Shown: in pieces, positions 9,074 to 16,838 of the stretch
Layout of the letters: every line of letters begins with the position of its first letter
Position numbering within the stretch: the first letter of the stretch is position 1
Assembly: GCF_006149045.1 (NCBI RefSeq)
Contig: NZ_VBSN01000071.1
Span: 1 to 64,000, forward strand
DNA from: Dyadobacter flavalbus
Lineage (GTDB): Bacteria > Bacteroidota > Bacteroidia > Cytophagales > Spirosomataceae
DNA length: 64,000 nt
Direction: 5' to 3'
Program-made: the position numbers and the translations under genes
Notes under the pieces: generated by a model
Told to the model about the DNA's origin: nothing
Seen by the model: only the letters and a program-made list of their open reading frames with translations
Database searches by the model: none

Positions 9074-9371
9074 CGCGCATGAAATAGTTTGAATAAGCTG
9101 AAAGCTAACTGTATTCCAACTGCTGGTGACCACTTTATAATTTGAAGAAGTAATTGCGTATTCCGCAATAAGAATGTAACCGTTAAACAGACTATTTGAC
9201 TTACCTATGCCTGTTACCGCGGCACGTTTTATTTTGTTAGAATATGATTAAAATTTTGCATGTAATTATTTGAAAAGCATTTGTAGAAATACAGTACCGG
9301 AATGAAAATAACAGGTTCATGACCATCATTTTACCGTCGTACGGATCAATTACTCCGGTTATTTGAACGTG

Positions 9372-9389
9372 TTGACAAGTGCATGTCAA
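9372..9389. promoter_or_regulatory. Inverted repeat upstream of the histidine kinase
   Basis: TTGACA (9372-9377), six bases, then TGTCAA (9384-9389), a perfect dyad 69 bp before the kinase ATG. It may be a regulator site or overlap the promoter. Confidence 0.35.
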
Positions 9390-9458
9390 TGAAAATAATT
9401 ACTTTGCTTTGAAATTGACACTGCGTTATAAAAGAACAAAAAGCAATTTAAAACCTGC

Positions 9459-10823
9459 ATGGAGTATTTTCTAGTTTCCATTTTCCTGATCCAGTACGTT
9501 CGTTCTTCGTTACAAACCAAAACGCATTTTCCGAAACAGGATCAGATCCTGATATACGCCAGAGGAATTTCCATTGCGCTGATTGGTTTGTATTATGTAT
9601 TTGACGAAAGGTCCTGGTTTGACTGGTTCTGGCATATTTATACCGTTTCCCTGCTGGTATATCTTTACAGGAACGAAGAATTTCAGTCGCTGCGAACCGT
9701 TATTCAGTCATTTATTCCGTTCATTGCCATTTCCGTGCTGCGGGATCTGGTGAAAGTTCTTTTCCCGGCTTCCTATGACAGAATCGATTACATATTCGAA
9801 GTCGCTATTTCGGCTGCCTTTATCCTTTGTTTCGTTATCTGGTTCTATGCCAGAAAACAGCAGCGTATCCTTGCCAAGGAGCGGGAAGAGCGGTTGCGGG
9901 AAGAACAGGCAAGCAACGCACAGAAACAGTCGCTTGAATACCTTGTTAATGAACGGACCATCGAACTGACCAAGCAGAAAGAGGAACTGCAGAAGACAAT
10001 TCAGGAACTGAGATCGACACAAAACCAGCTGATACAAAGTGAGAAAATGGCATCTTTGGGCGAGCTTACCGCCGGAATTGCACACGAAATCCAGAACCCG
10101 CTGAACTTTGTCAATAACTTTTCAGAAGTATCCGTTGAACTTTGTCAGGAACTGGAAGAGGAAATTGACAAGATAACAATGCCGGAAAATGACAAGGATT
10201 ACATAAAAGGCATTATCTCGGACCTCAGCCAGAACCAGCAGAAAATTACGCACCACGGCAAACGGGCGGATTCGATTGTAAAAGGAATGCTTCAGCATTC
10301 CAGGGCATCGTCCGGCGAAAAGGAACCCGTGGATATCAATGCGCTTGCCGACGAATATATGCGGCTTGCCTATCATGGGCTGCGTGCGAAGGACAAGGAA
10401 TTCAATGCCGCGCTGGTTACGGATTTCGATGCAGCTATCGGAAAGGCAAATGTGATGCCGCAGGATCTGGGCCGGGTTTTCCTTAATCTTTTTACCAATG
10501 CGTTTTACGCCGTTGCCGAGAAAAAGCGCCGGCTCGCAGCATCCGGAAGCCGGCAGGATTACAAGCCCGAAGTGAAAATCAGCACCAAAAAATTTGACGG
10601 TAAAATCTATATCCGGATCACGGACAATGGAACAGGAATTCCCGAACATATAAAGACTAAAATTTTTCAGCCGTTTTTTACCACAAAACCAACCGGACAG
10701 GGAACGGGCCTGGGGCTTTCCATGAGTTACGATATCGTCACGGCCGGACATGGCGGTGTTTTGGATGTGGATACGGTCGAGGGGGAAAAAACAGAATTCA
10801 GAATAACGCTTCCGATCAGCTGA
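9459..10823 (+). CDS. Membrane sensor histidine kinase
   Basis: A 454-residue sensor. The N-terminal 130 residues hold about four to five hydrophobic helices with short loops, so ligand or membrane sensing probably occurs within the bilayer. Residues 131-195 form a long coiled coil. The dimerisation/phosphoacceptor motif is SLGELTAGIAHEIQNPLNF with His209, and the ATPase domain shows the N-box region NLFTNAFYAV, DNGTGIPEHI and GTGLGLSMSYDIV. It phosphorylates a partner receiver, most plausibly one of the two encoded immediately downstream (41 bp gap). It has no receiver of its own. Confidence 0.95.
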   Translation: MEYFLVSIFLIQYVRSSLQTKTHFPKQDQILIYARGISIALIGLYYVFDERSWFDWFWHIYTVSLLVYLYRNEEFQSLRTVIQSFIPFIAISVLRDLVKVLFPASYDRIDYIFEVAISAAFILCFVIWFYARKQQRILAKEREERLREEQASNAQKQSLEYLVNERTIELTKQKEELQKTIQELRSTQNQLIQSEKMASLGELTAGIAHEIQNPLNFVNNFSEVSVELCQELEEEIDKITMPENDKDYIKGIISDLSQNQQKITHHGKRADSIVKGMLQHSRASSGEKEPVDINALADEYMRLAYHGLRAKDKEFNAALVTDFDAAIGKANVMPQDLGRVFLNLFTNAFYAVAEKKRRLAASGSRQDYKPEVKISTKKFDGKIYIRITDNGTGIPEHIKTKIFQPFFTTKPTGQGTGLGLSMSYDIVTAGHGGVLDVDTVEGEKTEFRITLPIS

Positions 10824-10864
10824 AAAACGGTTTTGAACAGCTGGGAAAAGCACTAACGATTGAT

Positions 10865-11239
10865 ATGAAAATACTTGTAGTTGACGATGAAGAAGATGTG
10901 AAATCGCTTTTTGAGCAAAAGTTCAGAAAGGAAATCCGCAGCGGTCAGTTTGAATTTTCCTTTGCCTTTTCGGGAGAAGAAGCTTTACGGTTTCTCGGGA
11001 ACAATCCTTCCGGCGTGGTCATGATTTTGTCCGATATCAATATGCCGGGCATGAGCGGTATCGAACTGCTGAAATGCATCCGCAAGGATCATCCCGCCGC
11101 GCCGCCTAAAGTGATGATGATCACGGCATACGGCGACAGCGGCAACCACGATCAGGCTATGCATTTCGGTGCGGATGATTTCCTGTCCAAGCCGGTGAAT
11201 TTTAATGAATTAAAGGTCAAATTGCTCAATACCCTATGA
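10865..11239 (+). CDS. Single-domain response regulator (CheY-like receiver)
   Basis: A 124-residue stand-alone receiver. The acidic pocket is VVDDEED near the N terminus, the phosphoacceptor is Asp57 in ILSDINMPG, the switch threonine is in MMITAYG, and the lysine is in FLSKPVN. With no output domain it probably shuttles phosphate or competes with the next receiver for the kinase. Its stop codon overlaps the start of the cyclase gene as ATGA (11236-11239), so expression is coupled. Confidence 0.95.
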   Translation: MKILVVDDEEDVKSLFEQKFRKEIRSGQFEFSFAFSGEEALRFLGNNPSGVVMILSDINMPGMSGIELLKCIRKDHPAAPPKVMMITAYGDSGNHDQAMHFGADDFLSKPVNFNELKVKLLNTL

Positions 11240-12282
11240 AAGCGAAAATTCTGGTTGTGGACGATGAGACCGATCTGCAGTTACTGATCAAGCAGAAGTT
11301 CCGGAGACAGATCCGAGAACAGGAATACGAGTTTGTGTTTGCAGAAAACGGCTTGAAAGCATTGCAGGCGCTGAACGAAAATCCGGATGTTGACATGGTG
11401 CTCAGCGACATCAATATGCCTGAAATGGACGGACTTACGCTGCTGGTCCGGCTGGGCGAAATCAGCCCGATCCTGAAATCGGTCATTGTGTCGGCTTACG
11501 GCGATATGGATAATATCCGCACTGCCATGAACCGGGGCGCATTTGATTTTGTGACCAAGCCCATTGATTTCAAAGACCTGGGAGTGACCATGGAAAAGAC
11601 CTTGAAATATGTGGCGCAGCTGAAAGAAACCATTAAGGCGGTACGTGAAAACGACATCCTGCGCATGTATGTGGATGCTTCGGTACTGCAGTTTATGACG
11701 CAGGATGCTTTTGAGCAATCGCTCATGACGAGCGAGAACATTGAAGCTACGGTCGTATTCATGGACTTGTGCGGCTTTACTTCCATTTCTGAAAATGAGC
11801 CTGCGGACCGTGTGGTCAAAATGATCAACAAGTATTTTGATGTGATGGTGAAGGAAATCATTGCGCAGGGCGGATTGGTGGACAAGTTTATGGGCGATGC
11901 CGTGATGGCCGTGTTTCGCGGCGATTACCATCTGGACCGTGCCGTAGAGTCTTCGCTGGCCGTCAGAAATCACATCAATGGCTTCAGAGAAGAACTTTCG
12001 AATCAATCCGGTTATTACCCCAAAGTTTCAATCGGCATCAATTCGGGTGAAATGGTTTCCGGCAACATCGGTTCGGCTGCGCTGAAAAGGCTGGACTATA
12101 CGGTAATCGGTGATGCCGTGAACGTAGCTCAACGGCTGCAATCCATTGCTTCGCCCGGGCAGGTCGTAGTGCCGGAATCTGCATATCTGCTGATTAAAGA
12201 AGCATTTAATTGCAATCTGGTCGGTGAAGTAAATCTGAAAAACAAGGCGAATCCTGTTAAAATATATGAAGTGCTGGAATAG
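11236..12282 (+). CDS. Response regulator with class III adenylate cyclase output
   Basis: A 348-residue protein. The receiver (1-125) has phosphoacceptor Asp58 in VLSDINMPEMDG and the lysine in FVTKPIDF. A linker helix (about 126-165) leads to a class III nucleotide cyclase domain (170-348). All the usual catalytic residues can be read: metal-binding Asp177 (VVFMDLCGFT) and Asp221 (DKFMGDAV), purine-selecting Lys217 and Asp287 (RLDYTVIGD), and transition-state Asn296 and Arg300 (NVAQR). The Lys/Asp pair indicates ATP rather than GTP, so the product should be cAMP, with activity set by phosphorylation. An HD gene follows after 2 bp and a cyclic-nucleotide-binding protein lies convergent to it. 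Confidence 0.94.
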   Translation: MKAKILVVDDETDLQLLIKQKFRRQIREQEYEFVFAENGLKALQALNENPDVDMVLSDINMPEMDGLTLLVRLGEISPILKSVIVSAYGDMDNIRTAMNRGAFDFVTKPIDFKDLGVTMEKTLKYVAQLKETIKAVRENDILRMYVDASVLQFMTQDAFEQSLMTSENIEATVVFMDLCGFTSISENEPADRVVKMINKYFDVMVKEIIAQGGLVDKFMGDAVMAVFRGDYHLDRAVESSLAVRNHINGFREELSNQSGYYPKVSIGINSGEMVSGNIGSAALKRLDYTVIGDAVNVAQRLQSIASPGQVVVPESAYLLIKEAFNCNLVGEVNLKNKANPVKIYEVLE

Positions 12283-12284
12283 TT

Positions 12285-12863
12285 ATGAACGTTGAAAAAG
12301 CAGAGGAATACATCATCGGCCAGCTGGGGTTAAGGCTGTCGGAAACGCTTTATTATCATGGCCTGCATCATGTGGAAGACGTAACGCAGGCCGCCCTGAA
12401 CCTGGCCGGGCAGGAGGGAATTACAGACGAGCAATCCATCAAACTGCTCCGTACCGCAGCATTGTATCACGACTGCGGCTTTATGAACACCTATCAGAAC
12501 CATGAAGAGGAAGGCTGCCGGATTGTCCGGGAAATATTGCCGGATTTCAGGTTTACGGAAGCAGAAATTGCATCGGTCTGCGGAATGATCATGGCCACCA
12601 AAATTCCGCAGAACCCTCAGAATCATCTTGAACAAATCATCTGCGATGCCGATCTGGATTACCTCGGGCGCGATGATTTTGAACCCATTGCAGAAACCTT
12701 GTTCCAGGAACTGAAAGTCCGCCAAATCGTTGCCGATCACGAAAGCTGGAATCAGATTCAGGTGAAATTCCTGACCGCACACCATTACTGGACCCAGTCA
12801 GCAACGCGACAACGTGCCCCGAAAAAAGCAATCCATCTGCAAAACCTGATCAAATCAATCTGA
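12285..12863 (+). CDS. HD-domain phosphohydrolase
   Basis: A 192-residue soluble HD-domain protein. Metal ligands are visible as the histidine in YYHGLHHVEDV (28 or 29), the His62-Asp63 pair in ALYHDCGF, and acidic residues in CDADLDYLGRDDF (121-125). HD proteins hydrolyse phosphate esters of nucleotides, including cyclic ones. Being 2 bp behind the cyclase gene, it could turn over the cyclase product or a related nucleotide (inference; no motif fixes the substrate). It is the last gene of the unit starting at 9459. Confidence 0.88.
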   Translation: MNVEKAEEYIIGQLGLRLSETLYYHGLHHVEDVTQAALNLAGQEGITDEQSIKLLRTAALYHDCGFMNTYQNHEEEGCRIVREILPDFRFTEAEIASVCGMIMATKIPQNPQNHLEQIICDADLDYLGRDDFEPIAETLFQELKVRQIVADHESWNQIQVKFLTAHHYWTQSATRQRAPKKAIHLQNLIKSI

Positions 12864-12867
12864 TCAA

Positions 12868-12907
12868 TTCACATCTGACATTTCACTTTTCACATCTGAC
12901 ATTTCAC
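12868..12907. repeat. Two tandem copies of a 19-bp sequence, 21-bp period
   Basis: TTCACATCTGACATTTCAC occurs at 12868-12886 and again at 12889-12907, separated by TT. It fills the space between the convergent HD and transporter genes. It may be a short tandem repeat with no function, or two protein sites on the same face of the helix. Confidence 0.6.
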
Positions 12908-12914
12908 AAAAAAA

Positions 12915-15900
12915 TCACGACACACGCATTTTTTCGTTCTGCACTCGGATCCGCTGGCAAAGTATCCGCAGCACATTGCGCAGAATTTCATCCCGTTCTT
13001 CCATCAGTTCAAAAAAATCTTCCTGATCAATCCGGAAAACCAGTGCGTCCGTCTCGGCAACGATTGTAGCCGAGCGCGGTTCGGCATCCAGCAATGAAAG
13101 TTCACCGAAGATTTCACCTTTGTCAAACAAGGCAAGCTGTCTGGACCCGTCATAAACGCCGATCTGCCCGGTATAAATCACGTACATGGAATCGCCGAGA
13201 TCCCCTTTAGCAAATATTTCCTGGCCTTCGCTGTACGTTACTTCTTTCATGATCGGAGCGATGGAACCGAGCACGTTTTCCGGGGTCTGGGAAAAAATAC
13301 GCGTGTTTTTCAGGACTATAACCCTTTCCATTTCAGAAATTTGCCGGGCTGCTTCTTCGTGTTTCATGCTTTCAGTAATTGTAAAAACCGGATTTTCCGT
13401 TTGTGACAGTTGTGTAATTCTATGTCTGGCCGCATCGCGTACAAGCCGGGAAGGATGATTGATTAATGCCTGCAGAAGCCTGCTGTTTTCATCATCCGGA
13501 ACACAGTTCTGGATGGCCAGTGCAATGGTCCAGGGTGTAAAAAGCTTTTCCCTGCGTGTTAAAATATAAGGAACAACAGGCATTCCGGCATCCGGATCGG
13601 CCGTATACTGCCGCAAAGCTTCCCGCTTTTTCAGGATGGAAATGTCTTCAAACAAGGCATGCAACGAAGGATAAAGCATGCGCGGAATCAGACTTTCAAT
13701 CATTTCCAGCGAGTTGGCCCGTTTTTCGCGGGATGCATGCCTGATGCCGTTCCACGCATTTTGTACGGCATCCTTGTCATACTGCATCATAAAAAGATAG
13801 AACAGCCGCTGGCCCGTTTTTTCAAGTTCATACTCCAGCGCATCGTTCCAGACTTTGTTTTCGCCGCTTTCGTCCATTCCGTTCAGTAAAACGGAAGCAT
13901 GGATCAGTTCTTTTTCAACAAATTCAGCAAGGGATGTTCTGTATGCATCGCTTGGCTTGTAACCCGTAAGTGCTTTCAGTGCAGACAGATGAATAAAGGT
14001 ATCGGCTGCTTGTACATTAACAGCGGAATCGGAATTTACAGCAGGTTTGCTGTTGTAAATGTTTGTAACGAGTTCAAAAAGCGTCCGGAAAACGAAGTCG
14101 TTTTTGTTTTTCTCGGCTGCTTTTACAAAAGTATCGATCCGTTTTCCGGTAACATCCCGGTGCAGCCAGTCCTGAACAATGCGGATGCCGGAATTGCCGG
14201 ATCGGATCAGTGCGGTTAAAGTCGGTTTGTTCAGGTTTTCGGCAAGAAGCGGTTTCAGTTCCTGAATCAATTTTGCGGAACCATACGTAGCGGCCACTTC
14301 CATGGCGGCATTTTTCACTTTTTCCGAACCTTTATCCAGACAGTCTCTTAGGCTGTTTTCATAAGAATCCAGACCGGTTGTCTGAATGCAGTCCAGCGCG
14401 GTAAGCTGTGATTTTTCGTTTCCGGAAGCAAAAAGCCTGCGCAGCGTGCCATGGATCAAGGGCAATGCCTGTCCTGCTTCCCAACAACCCAGAATAGCAC
14501 CTTTTACAATATCCAAGTCTTCGTGCGAAAGAAAATAAGCCAGTTTTTCATCAGAAAGCCGGGACGCCGAGCATGCAATGCGGACGGCAAGTGTCTGGCA
14601 TGCGGACTCCGGTTCTGTTTCAATATAGGCCAGAAATGCTTTCGAAAGTTCGGGTTTTTTCAATGCGGCCAGTGACTGCAAGGTTTTCAGCCTGACTTCC
14701 GCATTGGGATTTCCGAGCAAAGAATCAACATTTTTACTGAATACGGAAACCTTGTTTACCGCCAGCCATTCGATCGCATTGATCACTTCTTCCTTACGCT
14801 GACTTGCGAGGTTTTCCGTTATAAATGGCAGCGCCTCCGCCGAGGAAGCCATTTCACCGCTCCTGATAAACCGCTTGCTGATCGCACTTTTCAGTTCGAG
14901 CATATAATGGCGGTATGCCTTGCGGAAAATAAAAAGCGCCACGACGGCAAAAAGCAGTGACAGGTCAAAAGTAAGGCTGATGTCGCTGAGCTGTTGTGTA
15001 TAGACAATCCATAGCAGCAATCCGGCGATCAGCATTCCGAGCGGCTCAAACAACCCTTTGGCAAGCGTATGACCTTTCAGGCGGGTTTTGGTGGATAAAG
15101 GCTGAAAAAGAACCAGGAAAACCGGATCGAAGATGGTTCTTCTGACGAGCTCAAACAATAAATAGGCAATGCAGTAATACACCAGCAAGGACGGCTCATC
15201 TTTCCGGAAATAAGATGAAACCAGCAGTCCGAGCGAAATGGCAATAGTCGTGAGCGGCAGTAAAAAGAGCGTAAGCCGCACCCCGAAACGTTCGACCGTT
15301 TTTCCTGAAAACAGCATTTTTACCAAGGTCGCAATCACATACGTGGCCGTAAGCAAAGACCCCACGAAGACAATGACGTCATGCTGGCTGTGAAACTTGT
15401 ATTTTACATTGACAAAAAAATGGTACTCGATCCATGTTGCCGTCGCCGCCATGGCCGCCATGCCCAGACATAAGGATGTAATCAGCTTGTTGCCCCCGAA
15501 ATATTTACGAATAATCCTGGAATCCGATGCCGATGTCTGTCGCGGCCGGGCATGATGCGGGTTCGGGATTTCGGTAAACCGGAAGGTGAGCACCTGCGTG
15601 TAAAATGCCAGGGCAAAAAAGACCAGTGAAATGATCAGTAAAATCATCAGTACCGACGGTGAATGAATCAGAACGGCAAGCACGGCGCCGAGTGCCTTGG
15701 CCGGCATATCGCCCGAACCGATCACGCTGAACAACCGTTTGCTTTGCCTCACGTCAAAAACCAGCGCCGACAATCCCCAGAATTCCAGATTGATAAGTAA
15801 ATAGATAATGCGGTAACCGACCATAATGGCAATGGCCGTGGCAACGCCGTGCCCGACGAGCAGCAGCGCCATTACGGTAACCACCATCAGTAAGGACGAA

Positions 15901-16163
15901 AGCATGGTGCCCAGGCTCAGCCTTTTGAGCAAAAGCCTGTGTTCGAAATGTTCATAGACTTTTCCGGCGGCCATTACGGCAAGCGCAGCAGCTATGTAAG
16001 CAATCGGTAGCGAATATTCAGGATGGTTTTCAAGCAACAGGACATTGGCAGAAACGTAAACGAGCGTTGTGCCGACATTGATAAAAAAGTTATGAAAGAA
16101 AAATAGGATCGTCTGCGGATTGATGGAATGAAATAAACTGTTGTTTTTGATCAAGGATTTCAT
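12915..16163 (-). CDS. NTT/MFS-like transporter fused to HEAT repeats and a cyclic-nucleotide-binding domain
   Basis: A 1082-residue fusion. Residues 1-420 hold about twelve hydrophobic helices and resemble nucleotide-translocase/MFS carriers. Residues about 430-920 are a run of alpha-helical HEAT-like repeats (for example NAEVRLKTLQSLAALKKPELSKA). Residues 956-1082 form a Crp-type cyclic-nucleotide-binding domain with an intact phosphate-binding cassette, FGELSLLDAEPRSAT (1019-1033), including Glu1021 and Arg1030. The RSA sequence after the arginine position resembles cAMP-binding members. No DNA-binding domain follows. The parts suggest a carrier gated by cAMP through a HEAT scaffold. It is transcribed towards the cyclase operon, ending 51 bp from it. 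The transported substrate is unknown. Confidence 0.88.
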   Translation of the reverse strand: MKSLIKNNSLFHSINPQTILFFFHNFFINVGTTLVYVSANVLLLENHPEYSLPIAYIAAALAVMAAGKVYEHFEHRLLLKRLSLGTMLSSLLMVVTVMALLLVGHGVATAIAIMVGYRIIYLLINLEFWGLSALVFDVRQSKRLFSVIGSGDMPAKALGAVLAVLIHSPSVLMILLIISLVFFALAFYTQVLTFRFTEIPNPHHARPRQTSASDSRIIRKYFGGNKLITSLCLGMAAMAATATWIEYHFFVNVKYKFHSQHDVIVFVGSLLTATYVIATLVKMLFSGKTVERFGVRLTLFLLPLTTIAISLGLLVSSYFRKDEPSLLVYYCIAYLLFELVRRTIFDPVFLVLFQPLSTKTRLKGHTLAKGLFEPLGMLIAGLLLWIVYTQQLSDISLTFDLSLLFAVVALFIFRKAYRHYMLELKSAISKRFIRSGEMASSAEALPFITENLASQRKEEVINAIEWLAVNKVSVFSKNVDSLLGNPNAEVRLKTLQSLAALKKPELSKAFLAYIETEPESACQTLAVRIACSASRLSDEKLAYFLSHEDLDIVKGAILGCWEAGQALPLIHGTLRRLFASGNEKSQLTALDCIQTTGLDSYENSLRDCLDKGSEKVKNAAMEVAATYGSAKLIQELKPLLAENLNKPTLTALIRSGNSGIRIVQDWLHRDVTGKRIDTFVKAAEKNKNDFVFRTLFELVTNIYNSKPAVNSDSAVNVQAADTFIHLSALKALTGYKPSDAYRTSLAEFVEKELIHASVLLNGMDESGENKVWNDALEYELEKTGQRLFYLFMMQYDKDAVQNAWNGIRHASREKRANSLEMIESLIPRMLYPSLHALFEDISILKKREALRQYTADPDAGMPVVPYILTRREKLFTPWTIALAIQNCVPDDENSRLLQALINHPSRLVRDAARHRITQLSQTENPVFTITESMKHEEAARQISEMERVIVLKNTRIFSQTPENVLGSIAPIMKEVTYSEGQEIFAKGDLGDSMYVIYTGQIGVYDGSRQLALFDKGEIFGELSLLDAEPRSATIVAETDALVFRIDQEDFFELMEERDEILRNVLRILCQRIRVQNEKMRVS

Positions 16164-16275
16164 AAGGTCTGAATACGGGCTTCAATCCTGTAAAATAAAC
16201 ACTTATTCTTCCTTTTAAAAACCCGGATTGCAGATTTAGCTTCCGGCTGCACTGTAATTCTATCCGTTCAGAAAC

Positions 16276-16317
16276 TAAAAAGCCCACAGCCGTTTGATGG
16301 AACAAACAGCCGTGAGC
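16276..16317 (-). terminator. Terminator after the small Tat gene
   Basis: Minus-strand arms 16303-16317 and 16282-16296 pair over 15 positions (three G-T) around a 6-nt loop, followed by a run of five T residues (16277-16281). It lies about 50 bp after the stop codon at 16365. Confidence 0.85.
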
Positions 16318-16364
16318 CATAACGTGGAGTAAAATAGTAAGATAATGAAAGCCTTAGGTTGCTG

Positions 16365-16715
16365 CTAAGCCAGGGGTTGCGGGGCGGCGATTCCGCGTGA
16401 ACCCGGGAAAAGGCGCAGTTGCGAAGCATCCTGTTCAATATGTACAGTCAATGGCGTAAAGCCGTCTTCGGCCATGTACCGGATCTCGCAGGAATGCGCA
16501 GGCGTTTTAAGTTTTCCCTGCTTGTTGACGAGATTGACGATTTGTTTAACACCGTCCACATGAAATTCGTAGCTGCCGTTTTTGCAGGGCATTTCTATGG
16601 ACAATGATTTTGTATAAGAGCCTGCCGTCTCGTTTTCAGGCATTTTGAATCCGGTTGCAAGGGTACTCAGGCCAAGTGAAACAACCTGAAGAAAATTTCT
16701 GCGTTTGATGTCCAT
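16365..16715 (-). CDS. Small exported protein with Tat-type signal
   Basis: A 116-residue protein. The N terminus MDIKRRNFLQVVSLGLSTLATGF has a twin-arginine, a hydrophobic core and an FLQ after RRN, close to the Tat consensus. The mature part of about 90 residues has alternating beta-type segments (GSYEFHVDGVKQIVNLVNKQG, TPLTVHIEQDASQLRLF) and one Cys in HSCEIRYMAEDG. I do not recognise a family. The lyase gene lies upstream on the same strand (gap 123 bp) with opposite-end terminators, so it may be the tail of that transcription unit. Confidence 0.75.
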   Translation of the reverse strand: MDIKRRNFLQVVSLGLSTLATGFKMPENETAGSYTKSLSIEMPCKNGSYEFHVDGVKQIVNLVNKQGKLKTPAHSCEIRYMAEDGFTPLTVHIEQDASQLRLFPGSRGIAAPQPLA

Positions 16716-16838
16716 TTTATGATAAGTAAATGTCCTGAACTGGTTTGGAATAACTGCTGTGAAATTTGTTTTTATTAATTCCTTATTTTACTGAATGCTT
16801 TCAGCCGATTGGCAGCAGCTGCTTTGAAATCGATGTGG

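Larger units (their letters stand above)
8844..9458. other. 615-bp intergenic region before the histidine kinase gene
   Basis: AT-rich, with no convincing gene on either strand. It contains copy 2 of the 31-nt motif (9043-9073) and a short dyad (9372-9389) close to the kinase start. Confidence 0.6.
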
